This document shows, piece after piece, positions 25,697-38,574 of a stretch of DNA of 64,000 bases. Position 1 is the stretch's first letter. Each line of letters starts with the position of its first letter. Source of the DNA: Rotaria sp. Silwood1 (taxonomy: Eukaryota; Rotifera; Eurotatoria; Philodinida; Philodinidae); NCBI GenBank assembly GCA_905250075.1, contig CAJNOP010000022.1, forward strand, positions 2,505,981 to 2,569,980, written 5' to 3'. Under the pieces are notes generated by a model. It had not been told where the DNA came from and did not search any database. It was given only the letters and a program-made list of their open reading frames with translations. A program made the position numbers and the translations under genes.

Positions 25697-26964
25697 TCCT
25701 GTCAATATTTGCTTATCTGCAGTACTCTCGGATGTAAGCAATGTTTCATTTCGGATCTTAACTATTCAAAAATCGAAGAATCATCTCAATGAATCTTACT
25801 TCTCAAGTTCAAAATTCAAATAGAAACATATTTGACTACAGATGGGCTTTAAAAAACAGTACTAATGATAGGAATTCATTTATAAAAGAGATATTCAGAG
25901 AATTTCGATGATTTTTGGCAGAAATAGTTTATTTAAACGGAGAATCGGTTGTAAGTTTTTTCCATCTATTGAATAAGTGCTCGTTTTGTTTTGTTTTTTT
26001 GGATGAAATTGAATTCTCGACAGACAGTTTGGTATGAAGACTTCGAATCAATCAGTTCTAAAGATTGAAATAAACGATAAACAAAAAGCTACAAGCTATG
26101 ACTGAATGATCACTAACCTCACGCTTTTTTTCATCGAAAGCAATAATACAACACTTTTCTTTAGAAAGAAAAAATGAAAAACCTAAAACAGATGCTTTCT
26201 TATATAACACGATGTGCTCTATCTAGCTTTGGTAAAAAAAAGTAGAAAAATAAGTCTTCGCTCAACTTTTTGATAATCGGCAACTTACCAACAGACAGGC
26301 ATCCCAATTAAATGTGTCAGCTCCTCTCTCCAAAAAATTGAAAAAGTGTTCGAATTTTTTCAAACTTTTTAATACTTTATCGCAAACGCTCGCTACTAGA
26401 AGACCAAGATTGAAGGAACATGTATTGAAAAGGATAGTAGATCTTGCTGTGACATGATGAAATATTCGTCTGCTCTTTCTCTCCTTATCTGGATCTGTGC
26501 TTCTCGCAGTCAATACAGCCAGAATATTATTCAAAGGAAGTTTCTATTCAATTTTAACCTCTGACGTCCTTAAGAAACATTGGAAGCCATGCGAACATGA
26601 AATGATATTTATCAGACACATTTAACTGCAATCGAAAATTGTCGAGCACTCGTATGAGCGAGATTATTTATTAAATCGTCTTAAGCACAGGTTGTTTAAG
26701 ACAGTTTTCATGAAAAACAACTTCTAGTCTACTATTCGTCATAAAACTGAAACCATTTTCTCCAAAATTCTTGTAATCAAAATGCCTTTCTCGTTTGTTG
26801 TCACACAGTTGGATGTAATTCAAATATGAAGCAAAATGTTAAAACACGACTCAATGAATAAAATTTAGATTAAAAAGCTTTTTAGCATTCGTGAAACTCG
26901 ATTTCGAAAAATAATCGTTTGTGATGGTACATTTATTCATTCTGTTGCTATTGCTGCTTGACAT
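25697..26964. other. Intergenic spacer, 1.3 kb
   Basis: No supported gene. A 90-codon minus-strand frame at 26262-26534 has no recognisable family and lacks convincing splice sites. Otherwise AT-rich with homopolymer runs. Confidence 0.45.
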
Positions 26965-27398
26965 GCATTCACTTTGATTATTTTCTTATTTACTCCACAA
27001 TCTTCAAATAGAGTATGATTGGGCATTTGATCAGTGCAGACACTCATTGATCTATCACCGCTTTTGTCTACCAATTCTCTACCACTGAAAGATAATTATA
27101 AGAGCCTCTTTCAAATGAGAACTTACTCGATCAGTTTGTTACCAAGTTTTGAAAATAATCTTATTTGATTTCAATTGGAATAAGTTATTCATTGATCGAA
27201 ATTATCGAAAGTAAATACCTTATAAGTAGATCAACTTTTCCTTTTAGTCACACCAATGTATTTTCTGAGTGAAGGTTGAATAACATGCTCGACAGTTTCT
27301 ATAGAGATACCAGTGTCACGAAAGATGGCACCAACAAGTGCTTCGAATATATCAGCTAGACCTTTGGAAGCTATTGAATCAGCCCATTGAACAAGGCC
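26965..27398 (-). pseudogene. RNase III (Dicer-like) domain fragment
   Basis: The minus strand 27398-27231 is an open exon following a good acceptor (TTCTTTTAG). It reads GLVQWADSIASKGLADIF, then EALVGAIFRDTG and a helix to KYIGVTKRKS-stop. This is the C-terminal half of an RNase III catalytic domain: the LADIFEALVGAIF block carries the second pair of metal-binding acids (D and E of DIFE) and is closest to Dicer and other eukaryotic RNase III enzymes. Downstream, after another acceptor (ATCTTTCAG, near 27087), an open stretch of about 48 codons (RELVDKSGD, ending KVNACQAAIATE) could be a decayed dsRNA-binding tail. The first RNase III signature (ERLEFLGD type) is missing; the region upstream runs straight into the retroelement at 27720. 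Most likely a truncated copy rather than a working gene. Confidence 0.5.
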
Positions 27399-27719
27399 CT
27401 AAAAGAAGGAAAAAAATGTCTCCGAAGTTTCTTTTCCTAACAGCTGAAGTATACCAAAATGCATGTACATTGACTTTCATGCAGTAGAACTTTCCTGAGC
27501 TCATGAGATATTATTACTAGGTGAACGATATTTGAATCATGATTCACAAGTTTCAGAAAAATTAAGAGTATCTCCAAACTTTGCGAATAAATAAAAATAA
27601 TGCAAAAATGTCTATCGAGCTGAATTTTTCCTGATAAAAAAGGGCTCATAGAGTCTATGAGAAACCAAAATTAAAAACGATCTTAGGCTTTTCTTCAAGA
27701 TCTGTCTTATTCCAAAAGA

Positions 27720-30700
27720 ATTTTTGGTGCACAAAAAAAATATACAAACTCAAATTACTTCATATATAGACAACAATTTTGTGATAAAAGCCGAGTTCTC
27801 ATTATCACTAACAACAACTACAACAATTGTAACAGAAAATCTTCATCGAAAACAATTGGAAGTAAAATGGATGAAAATCGACATGGATCAGATGACGAAC
27901 AATAACATGATCTTAATACGGCAATTAGGAGATGGAAAAAAAATTCAAAACGTGAATCTTCTCCACAATAAGCGTAACGAAAGAGCGGGAAAAAGAATGA
28001 CAACTAAAGACTGTCGAAATTTGACGATGATCAACTAGATTCTTATTATTATAAAACACATTTAGACATTAGTAATGGCGATAAAAAGCCGTGCAAGAGT
28101 TATGAAGAACAAGAAGATGGTCAACAATAAAATGAAAACAATGAAATCTACGTGTTCCAACGTGCGTTAAAATTTGTTGATGAAAAAAGACTTACATCAA
28201 TAAAAGTGCAGTGTGACGCAGAATTGAAAATTCAAGAAGATGTTTCAATGATTATCAAACAGTTCAAAAATTAAATTGAAAGTAATTTCATGAAATTGAA
28301 TCAATGATATAATCAGCTACTTGGTCTTGGTCATTATATAGTGAATAATGACGGAGTGTGACACTAATAATTATTCTGATTATCTAAATTACATCACAAT
28401 TAGACTGATATTACCTACAAGATTATGCAATAAAAATGCGATGGTATTAAAATTTATCGATAATAAAATTAATTTTGAAGAAGCACAAATTTATATGAAG
28501 GAAAAGCTGCCAAGTGCATATGTGACGGAAGAAATGTTATGAAAAGTAAAATGTCAATCCCAACACTTCTGAGTTAATCTATTATCAAAAAACAGAATAT
28601 AGTTGTACATTAAATAGTGGAAAATTTGTATTAAGTGGTCATTTAGATGAAGTTGACAAATATTTATCATCACCCTAATTTCTTATACGTACATATAAAA
28701 CAAGGCAGATTACATACAAAAGAACTGTAAAGCAATAATAGAAATGTGTAAAACATATAGAGACGATAGAAAAAATGGCACTGATCATTAAATTTGTTGT
28801 GGTAAATGTCACCCTTGTGGTGGCGATCATGAGACAACGAACGTTCAATGTACATGAATATCTAAATTTAGACAAGAATCACTACGACAATTGAAGCATA
28901 ACATTCATCTCTTATCACTAAATGTACAGTTTTACTTTCTGCAACAATTTGGTGATCACGTAAATAAAACACTACTGATGAACAATAATGGTGCAAATTA
29001 TCAAACTCATGAACAACTAAGTGATTTAATGACCATCAGTTCTTAAAACTTGAATATTTGATCATCATTACATTCGTATCCATCTTCGTCAACCACAATC
29101 AAGACAATATCAACACGGAATTCCGATTTGAGAAAATTACAGGAAGAGTTTCACAAACTGAAACAAGAACATGAGAGTGAAATTAAGAATTTGAAAGTGG
29201 AGTGTGAAAATCAAGTGCAAATAATGGTTCAAGACTCGTATTTGGTTAACCTTCAAATTTAAACATAAGCAAAAATGATAGCTAGTATTCATAGGAAATT
29301 ATCGGAAACTTTATCCTCTGTTGTACAATGAAGACAGACATTTTTTCATATTATGAAACAAATCAATGAAAACATTACTGAAGACAATGAACATCAATCA
29401 ATACAGTCATCAATCATCTAATCCTTATAATTGATCATTACAAAAAAATTCAAGGTTCTTTTGAATAAACAAAATGAGTTATTGTTGAAAGGTATCTTTT
29501 CAATTGACAAATTATTGAATGAACACTAATTTTCATTCTTCTTTGCCATTTGTAAATATGAACGTTTGCAATCACTTCATAGGAACGAGAAGAGAAAAAA
29601 ATGATAGTATCAAGTATCTTTGAGGAATGAAATTGCACATCTTCTATATCTAGTATCTGAAAACAATGACGTAAAAGAAGACCTATCATCGCAACTGAAA
29701 ATCTTTCTCTTATTCTTTATAATTATCAATGTCTAATCACATATATAGCTGATCTTGATATTTTCTTGTCGACATATACACCACAAACATGTATATGAAG
29801 CAATGCTAGATTCAAATTAAAAAATTTACCAAATACTACGTCTTAATATTGGATCAGTCAAGAAAATACCAGTTTCTTTGATGAAGTGGCAATGCTTTCC
29901 CATGACACACTTAAAACTAATACAAATACGCAGCAAATAGATTTTTTGTTAATTGTACTTGACATTCTACTAAAAATAGTTCGTTAGGGAGCTGACTACA
30001 TTCGTTCTGGTGAATCCTTTCCAAAAACTAGGTTTGATAAATTTATAAATAAGCCGTTCAACATTTTTGGCGACTACAATGCAAAACATACCGATCGACT
30101 TTGTAAACAAAACAATGCCAGTGAGTCTTAATTCAGAAGTTGGTTTCAAAACATTGGTTATGTGATGGTCTACACCTCTCAACCAACCTGTAAAAAATCT
30201 TCTGTAGTGATTGACATTGAGATCATCCATAGTGCGGATGGTTGGAAAGCTGATATTATAAGAGAAGGGGCGTCTGATCATTATATTATTCATAACATAA
30301 ATGCTGATGTTTTCTTTGAACTTTTCTCTTCTTTTCGAAAAAAAGAATCAACATGTAATCAGAAATTGCCCGTCTTTTTCTTATATCAACTTCCAGTTGA
30401 ATAACTAGAAATTATTACTGTAGCATATATCAAGATTGCGGAGACAGGAGGTCTTCTTTAGAAAAGCACACACGCTTACGTGATTTGTATCTCAAAACAT
30501 GAACAAACTAAGACCTATCTCATTATTGCCTAGTTTTGAAAAATGTTTCGAAAGAATAATGCAAATGCGTATTCTTACATGGTGTAGCACTAAAGTGAAT
30601 TTACATCAAAAAGAAGACTTCAAGCAGGTACTTTGTCTCTAGTAAAAGATCTCAGGCCAACAATAGACCAGTTCTAGTAATCTTGATAAATTTCATATCA

Positions 30701-30790
30701 GCTTTCGACAAAATATATCAACTTGCTCTAGTTTCAACACTTCAAAGTAGATTTTCAATAACTACTTAAGGAAAGAGCATAGAAGAACAA
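27720..30790 (+). mobile_element. Decayed non-LTR retrotransposon (LINE)
   Basis: Plus-strand coding remnants in LINE order, broken by many stops and frameshifts. ORF1-like: charged sequence from 27830 on, and a gag-type zinc knuckle at about 28800-28855 (CHPCGGDHETTNVQC, a CX2C-X3-H-X6-C pattern). ORF2-like: AP-endonuclease pieces at about 30060-30290 (FGDYNAKHTD, then SSVVIDIEIIHS and GASDHY), then reverse-transcriptase block 1-2 remnants at 30500-30620 (NKLRPISLLPSFEKCFERIM) and an AFDKIYQLALV-like piece near 30690. The catalytic YxDD region is absent, so the copy is 3'-truncated or lost beyond 30.8 kb. Clade not assigned. It is immobile by itself. Confidence 0.75.
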
Positions 30791-32340
30791 AGAAAAACAG
30801 ATAAAAGAACAACATCGAAACCCACGTGAACTACAGTCATCGAAACATATCATGACAATCCGTTATCCGTTACATTAATTTTGTCTTTCTTCCCTTTCTC
30901 TCTCATGGATATTTATAAATCATAATTACTGCTTTTATTTTCAAACTGGTGCAAATGCTTGGGATGAATATAATTTTTAATAAAAAGAGAGCTGTGAGAA
31001 CTTCCCTAGATAATTTTTTTGCATGTTTGACCTGCCCAGACCCTTTTTGCTCAAGAAGCTTAAGAAGCTCATGCACATGAGCGAGAAAATTTCACTAGTA
31101 TTGCAGTTGATTTTAGTAGAAGATTTTCGAGCAAGTCTATTATGCTCATGTCGTGAAAAAGAAAAGTATTTATATCTAATGGAGTTCAACAAGTAACAGA
31201 AAAGTTAATTTTTTATACAATTCCCACAGATATATGGCAATTGGTGATTATTATCTTCAAATCTATAAAAAAAAATGCCTAAAAATGCTGAAATATCGTG
31301 TAATCTTTTTCAAAAAATGTTGTTCCTTTTTTCTCAATTTATACTTTTAAAATCGAGCAATCCAAAATTCTCAACGGAGCTTCATTCTGTACATTTAATT
31401 TTTTTTGTTTGAAAGAGCATGTCAACATGTGGCACACTACAGAATCCTTTTTTAAATTACACATTGTTCTTATTATATATAGAAACACTTCTATAAAACG
31501 ACACTCATTTTTCAACAGTTTTTCAACTTATTGAACTTGCCCTACGTTTTTTTTTCGACCAAAAAATACTAAATTAAAAAAGGGCTCTGTACTGCACTTC
31601 ATCCTGACATGTTCTGTCAAACAAAAAAAACTCAAATATATAGAATGAGCCTGAAACAGAATTTTGGTTTGTCAAATAAGCTATTTTTTTAAGCTTGCTT
31701 GGTGAATATCTTTGTCAAACTTCATGGCACAGGAGTAAAAATTTTACAATAGTCTTTCCAGTACAGCTCCAATAAATCCTTGAAATTTCAGACGATTTGA
31801 ATGCGCTCGGCACGATATCAGTTTTTGAGGAGAAGCCTTAAAAATATGCGTTGTCTGTTATTTGCCATAAAATAGCCACATTATATTACATACCAGCCTC
31901 TCTCGGAAGTTCTAGTAAACAAAATGTAATTCGTGCTCTCCAATTTGCATTTATATGGCCTCAATTGTTTTTGAAACAACTCTAAAGAAAATAACTTTAT
32001 TTGCATGATTGACCAAAAATTTTGACTGTTTGTGATAAAAAATATTTCCAAACAAGAAATTAAAGGACTTTCTCGCAAGTTTTTAAATGCTTTATCTTTG
32101 CGTAACCAGTAGGTTTTAATAAAATGTAGCCATGTTTGACGTAGATCCGAAAAAATACTCATGATAAGACTATATTGCGTAGAAAGCTAGGAAGGGAGTG
32201 TGTTTATAAAGAAATCTAGATGTTTGATCATTCAAAAATTAAATAAGTGTCGTTCTGTTTACTTTCAACGCAAACGTCAATTGAAACGGGCCAAGAGAAA
32301 AAGTTAAGAGAAAAAAGAATCAACAGTTTCTTCAATTAAT
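30791..32340. other. Intergenic spacer, 1.5 kb
   Basis: Between the LINE remnant and the membrane-protein gene. It holds the inverted repeat at 31230-31870. The 93-codon minus-strand frame at 31881-32162 has no recognisable family and abuts the repeat, so it is not called. Confidence 0.5.
31230..31870. repeat. Long inverted repeat, intergenic
   Basis: Imperfect palindrome centred near 31530 with arms of about 280 nt. Best block: TTTTTTTTGTTTGAAAGAGC and CATGTCAACATG (31399-31430) pair with the complement of CATCCTGACATGTTCTGTCA and AACAAAAAAAA (31600-31630). Outer pairing includes TATGGCAATTGGTGATT (near 31232) with the complement of CTGTTATTTGCCATAAA (near 31855). Confidence 0.75.
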
Positions 32341-35300
32341 ATGCAGTTTCATTTAAAAAGCTTTCGAATAATGAAAATGATCCCAGATATTTCATCAAAT
32401 CCACTTGCTTCTCGTGTAACTCGCGTTCGTCTATATGAACTTCAACCGATATTTTTAAGAAGTAGACCCAATGGTGTGTCTCCAATGCCATCTGTGTATA
32501 TTGTTGTATGCTATAAACTTATTCATAATTTATTTATATTGAATGATATATGTTTTCAGCGACGAGATAGTCAAACAACTCGACAACCATTATCATTTAA
32601 TGAAGAAAATCATTTACAAAGAAATAATCATAATTTGAATAGAAAAAACGAATCTCAGTCGAAAAACTGCAACCAACAAAGGTATTAATTAATTCATATA
32701 TCCATTTTCTATCGAAAAATAACTTCGATTGTATTAGATCTTTTTCTATGATTGGATAAAATCATTTTCATTGTTTAATTAATCTTATAAAGAGTACAGG
32801 AAATTTCTCTATGGTAATTCTGAATAGCAAACAAATATGTATCTATATTTTGATAATTCTAATACAGAGCCTTGTGTTTCATTGTAGATGTGCATTTCGT
32901 CCATGGTGTATAACTATCACTGTTGCTACTGCATTGCTTATCTTGGGTGGTATTATTGCAGCCATCATACTTTTGCTGATGAGGCGTGAGTTATTGATTT
33001 CTATGCTTTGGTACATTGAAAATTTCTTTAATAGCTTCTACAACAACGACGACATTAACTTCTACCAATTCTACAAGAGCAACGAGTAAAAATATTGTTT
33101 CTTCCATAAAAGAATTTCTAACATTTATATTTCTTGCAAAGACAAGTAACTCTCCTCTCTCCCAGAAAAGGATGCCACCTCATTGAAAGCTCATCCCTAA
33201 ACACAAGTTTATCGGCCCTATTACAAGGTCATACCCTAATTTATTAATTTATTACAAATAAGTGATGTTCATCGATACTCGATTTAGTTATCTCTAAACT
33301 TACGGTATATAGATATCCATGCAGTTGTTTTTAGGTGTCAACATGCGTTAAATAAAATATGTCTCCTCATGAACATTAATCTAATTTTCGAGTCACATAG
33401 TATAAAAAGCAGTTATCTTTATCATAGCTGACTAGTTTTCAACATATGCATGATATTATTATTACGAATCAAGGAGAAATTATTTTTTTTTTTTCCTTTG
33501 AAAAATTTACAAATTTAAGCAATTTATTCATCTCTTATATTTTATGAGATTATGTTATATACTTGTGATGAATCTTATTTGTAAAAGTTATTGTTCTAAA
33601 TTGCTGTAGAAACTGCCTTGATAAGACAAATTATTCTATATATTGTGATTCACCTTTCCAATAATAATTATACCAAAAACTAAGAACGCATTTTTCCAAT
33701 TACTTTATAATAGCGTTATTTATAGTTTAAATGAAATCCTATTATATTAGCTTTATTACATAGTTTAAAAAGAGGATTTTCGTTTATAGTAGTTCTATGA
33801 TCAAATTTACTCAACAAGTTATAATTTATGAAACAATGATATGCTCATCTATATACGACTAAGCCAAATTCAATTTAACTTAATAATTTATTATAAATGC
33901 TCTTTAACTTAACTTTTATAAAGCTCATATTAGTCTGTTAGTTTCAACAGGAATGGATAGATGTATGATGTTTGAATTGTAATCACTAGGTACTCAGTCG
34001 TACTATAGTTACTAAGTCGCACTTTTTGACCATAATTACCAGATGTTAACTGTGTTATAGATAGATAGGCACATGTGAATTTCCATTTCTAGACTCCAAT
34101 CTTTCAATCTAGGAAAAGTACCTAACTTTCGTAAATATTAATAAATAATTAATCCGAAACAGTATTTCACTGTTGTTTTTCTGAGAAATCGCTCCGTATT
34201 TTACTATACACAGTTTTTTTTATACGAAAACTGCAGTTTTTTTATAGCAAGTACCTGAAAAACATTAAATAAAATTGTACCCAAAAAAGTAACGATATAA
34301 CGCGACGCTATATAATGCCATGGCCTTTTATTCTTGGGAGGAGTGGGAGCTACTACGGTAACAACCAGTAATAGCACGACATCGACGACTTTGTACAAAT
34401 ATAGAAATAGCATATGTTTTAGCATCAACATCGACTAGCACAAGTACTTCTACTTCTACTTCTACTTCTACTTCTACTTCTACTTCAACTTCAACATCAA
34501 CTACTAGTAGTACGAGTACTACATCCTCGACAAGGGTGTAGTTAGTTTTCTTCATCTCAAATATGTGTTCCTTTTAGGCACATCAAGCACTACCTCGACG
34601 TCTTCGACCACTTCTACAACAGAAAGTAAACTAACAATCTCTAGAATTCTTTTAGTTGAAATCAGATGAGTATATATTTAAAGGGTTATGAGATATTTCG
34701 TTTTGAGAGATACGTAGATTGAATATATTTTCAAGATCAAGTTGTATTTTAGACTGATATAAAGCTTTTGAAATAGCTTTATCAACAACAACATAGATTA
34801 GCACAAGTGCATAATTAGTTACATTAGGGCATATAAGGTTCTTATGATTATTGTTTCTCTTTGTCTTTTAGCAACGACTACTCCGAACCCTCTATTAGGA
34901 TCTTTCGACAGTCACTCTACACTGGCTAATAATTGGATCCAGCGCACCTTCTCATATACGGCAGTGACATCGGGAACTCTACTGCTCAAATTCACTTCCG
35001 TATCAACCAATCAATACGAATGGTATTTCGATGACATATCTGTGCGTAACTCAGCGTCGACAGAACTGCTAACAAATGGGAATTTCGAGAATCCTTCACC
35101 ACTCTCTGGATGGTTGTCTACACATTCTGGTTCGTGCGCATCCTCAGTTGGTTTATCTAATAGCCGATATTATTCATCGAGCCAATCTTACGGTAACTGG
35201 TGTAACGGTCCGGCTGCTTCGATCGAGCAATCGTTTTCTTCCATTAATGGTGACGCCTATAATGTTTCTTTTTGGCTTTATCTCAATCATCCCAATCCAG

Positions 35301-35341
35301 GGATAGGCACCAGTGCACAGATGAGTGTAACTATTACTTGA
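32341..35341 (+). CDS. Type II membrane protein, Ser/Thr linker, lectin-like end
   Basis: A multi-exon gene read by joining exons. The cytosolic N-terminus starts MQFHLKSFRIMKMIPDIS (32341), continues at about 32560-32682 (RRDSQTTRQPLSFNEEN) and reaches a membrane span from about 32888 (RCAFRPWCITITVATALLIL, then GGIIAAIILLLMR). After this come short mucin-like Ser/Thr exons at about 33035-33086, 34434-34540 (built on a TCTACT microsatellite) and 34579-34624, and a final exon from about 34871 that starts ATTTPNPLLGSFDSHST. The last exon holds the end of one beta-sandwich unit (WYFDDISV) and a full one (ELLTNGNFENPSPLSGW to the stop at 35339), like galactose-binding/CBM modules. Intron phases agree. 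It probably binds glycans outside the cell; the first unit looks cut at its N-terminus. The intron at 33087-34433 is long and the exons inside it may be incomplete. Confidence 0.65.
34440..34512 (+). repeat. Hexanucleotide microsatellite (TCTACT)n in coding linker
   Basis: About seven tandem TCTACT/TCAACT units coding for alternating Ser-Thr in the extracellular linker of the membrane protein. The complementary strand reads as a false Val-Glu repeat protein. Confidence 0.85.
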
Positions 35342-37542
35342 TTATAATCTTCGGATATTCATATTGATGGTGAATCTCTGATTTTGTACAATACATTATT
35401 ATATACATAACAAAAGAACTTGACAAATCGAACATCACAGTTTTTGTTACTTATGAGAGTTGTTCTTTTCCAACGATTTTGTTTTTCATTCTACAACCTA
35501 ATTCTGAAAAGCGTTTTACTCCACAAAATATATCGCAAGCAGAAAAGATTCAAAAAAAGGAACTTTTAGGTAACACTGATTGTGGTTTACGAGAGGCAAG
35601 AAAATACTTCTCTTCAGTGATGCATTCATACCGACACCTTTAGTGATCGAAATGTCAAATATAGATCCCCATAACTTTTAGTCTCTGAAAGAATATTTTT
35701 GAATTTAAGCGATTAGTGTCGATAGACGGCGTCGTAATTATAATTAGGATGTCTCTATGGAAACAAGCAGCGAATGGCTGATAATGACGTTTTAGCAAAT
35801 GACATTTTATCATCTCTAATGCTTTTAGTTTATAGTGGCTGCTTTCGACTTGATCACAGATTTATTTAAATGCGAAAACAAAAAATTGTATTTGAAATAA
35901 ATAAAACTCTCACTAGCGACGAGATGAAAATTTAATTGAGTGAAAGGCGTTTTTCTCTTTACGTATCCAATCGGCAGAGTACGAACCTGCTAGGAAATAG
36001 TAGATCTGCACTGCTCTTGAAAACACTTTCTTTTCATAGTGATTTGATAATTCTTCGCACTCAATTTGTGTGCTAAAATAACTAAAATTTATATCAACAA
36101 TACCATTTTGTAGTTTTTTATGCGATTTTTTTCCATAACATTGAACTTAGTTCTTTTTTTGTTGTATTTTCTATTCAACGAGTTTTCGTATAAAACAGAT
36201 ATATATATCCATAATACACAACCTCTACTATACAGGCATATAGACAAATTAAATAAATTTCGTGTATTTCTAATACACGACTGTAAACAAAAAAGTAGCA
36301 CCAGATTGATCAGCACTGTATATTATTATTTTTCTGTTGTGTCATATCGTCTCAAACTGATAATAATATACTTATTGCGTCATATGCCTATTAAAACATG
36401 AATAGACTTCACAGATAAATTGCCATGTAAGTACTCTATATACCATTTTAAAGAGTAAAGAAATCTCTATTATTCTGTATACTTCAACTATATTTTAGAT
36501 TGACAAACACAAAATTATAAATACTATTTTAGGCAGCACTATAAAAAGTATGTGGAATATTTTTGGTTGAACTTTGATAAGTCAGATCATAACTCAAATA
36601 TGAAGGAAAATAAAATAGAATATACAAGTGGGAGTTGTAGATAGTCGAGTGATATATATACCCTATTGAATCAAGTTCTGTCTTTATTCAACAGAATTTA
36701 GATTCTTATATAGGGGGCCTGCTTAAAAAAAATGAAATCTGTAGTTTTTGAATTTCAGTTTTCTCTCACGGTGCACAAGAGAATTCTATCAAATATATAC
36801 CACGAGATAGAGGAAGTCTTCTTCCGTAACCCTATGTATATCCCATCTTTTGGTCAAAAATCGACATGTAATTTATAATCGCTTTTCTTTAAAAGTAGAC
36901 AAGAATGAGATATACTATTGCAATCTCATTATGTTCAAACAGGACCACAGATACAATTGATCCAATTTCCAATCAACCTAAAATTAATTCAGATACTATT
37001 TCCAAAAAAACAGAAGAAAGAACCTCCAGATACTATTACTCACGACTTCTATACACATTTCATGATGTGTTTTTAAGTTTTACTATAACCCTTAGCAATG
37101 TGTGTGCTATTAACAGTTTAAATTGTTTTCTTTCCTTTATTCTGGTGATATTAACAATAAGTTAAGTCAAATTATCTATTGGTCATATTTTATGAAAGAC
37201 CATACTTCATACACATATTGCATTTCATATGTCTAACGTATTCTATAATGCAAATTTTATCCATTCTAACTATGTAAACCATTGTCGATGTACAGTAGTC
37301 AAGGAAAGGAAGAGTTGAATTTCTGGTTGGTTCTTGTAGAAAACTCACAGTAGTAATCTATCTTTTAAAATATGTCATATTTGAAGGCGAACTGTTTTAT
37401 TATTTAAGGTTTGAAAACAGCAAGACAGAAAAATATTTTTACAAAAAAAAGAAAAAAACAAACAAGCAGGACTTAGAATAAATGTTCGTTTTATTTTATC
37501 TGTTATATACCACAGAAATATGCTATCGATTAATCATATCTT
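35342..37542. other. Intergenic spacer, 2.2 kb
   Basis: 3' regions of two convergent genes (membrane protein, plus; CCDC92, minus). No supported gene. Frames at 36089-36401 lie opposite one another and at 36905-37165 stand alone; none shows a family motif. Confidence 0.5.
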
Positions 37543-38574
37543 TTAAACTTCACCTTCTTGTTGAACTGTTGTTGTAGGTAATGCTTTAAGTGGCACTTTT
37601 CGATTAACAATCGGTGGTAGAACAGTTGATAGTTTAATTGATGGTCGAAATGATGTTACTTTATTCGAATCAATATTTTCTGCATGAGTGTTAAGTAATT
37701 GACGTTGCCTTTTAGTATATGATTGTTCATCATTTGATTCAATACTTTTTGATGACAATGGTCTTAATTGTTGTGGTGGTGTTGGTGGTCGTCGTTTAAT
37801 CAATAAGCCTTTCGTTAAATCTTGATCAGGACTAGCTCGATTGCTGAGTGATGATGAACGATTTGATAACTGTTTAGCCGATGACAGATGTTGTTTTTGT
37901 TGCACTTCACTGGCACTTTGAAATTTTGTTGGTTTATTTGGTAAAATCATCTGTCCAAGACGAGCACGATTTTGTAATTGTTGTTGAAGTTGTTTTTCAC
38001 GATGTAATTGATTAGTAAGTTGTGCAATTAATGTTGAACGTTGTTCAAGTTCAATTTTTAATTGTCGTTGTTTGTCAAGCTCTAAACGTAATTCTAGGCC
38101 ATGTTTTCGTTCATTTACAATGAAACGATTTTCATAATCATTAATAGATTTTTCTTTTTCTTCTAAAACTTTATTTAAATCATTGATTGTTTGTTTACAT
38201 TGATGAATTTCATTTTCTAGTTGTTCAAGTTTTGTTCGAAGTTTACCTTGAACAATTTTCAATAAAATAAAATATACATGCAAGTTTAATTAACACTTAC
38301 TATCATCTGTAGGATTAATTACCGTGCCACCACCTATTGCTAATTGAAAAGTAAGGTCTAAATATATATTCGATTAGATTTAGTAAAGGACAAAAACTCT
38401 TTAATGAAATATATATATACCACTGCATTTCTGTTGCCATTTGTCTATTTCTTCATGAAGATTAGCCAATGTTGATGCATGTTCACGTTGAATAAATGTA
38501 ATCGATTTTTCAGCACTTTGAAGTCGCTGAGCTAAAGTGTTTGTGTCAGTCGGAAGATATCTGATATCCGACAT
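37543..38574 (-). CDS. CCDC92: CCDC92-like centriole/cilium coiled-coil protein
   Basis: ATG at 38574 on the minus strand (MSDIRYLPTDTNTLAQRL). The N-terminal motif QSAEKSITFIQREHASTLAN followed by LHEEIDKWQQKC is the hallmark of the CCDC92 family, whose human member sits at centrosomes and interacts with proteins at the ciliary base. Three exons are read: about 38425-38574, a short one near 38300-38356 (DLTFQLAIGGGTVINPTDD) and 37543-38247 (GKLRTKLEQLENEI). The last has a long coiled coil with the family-like RSTLIAQLTNQLHREK, then a basic, disordered tail with RRPPTPP and VLPPIVNRKVP, ending in TAA-equivalent TTA at 37543. Length of about 310 aa is near that of the vertebrate protein. It lies 3' of CCDC57 on the same strand, 497 bp away. 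Confidence 0.85.

Noticed and set aside
34328..34555. Minus-strand Val-Glu repeat protein
   Set aside because: Antisense reading of the TCTACT microsatellite in the Ser/Thr linker.
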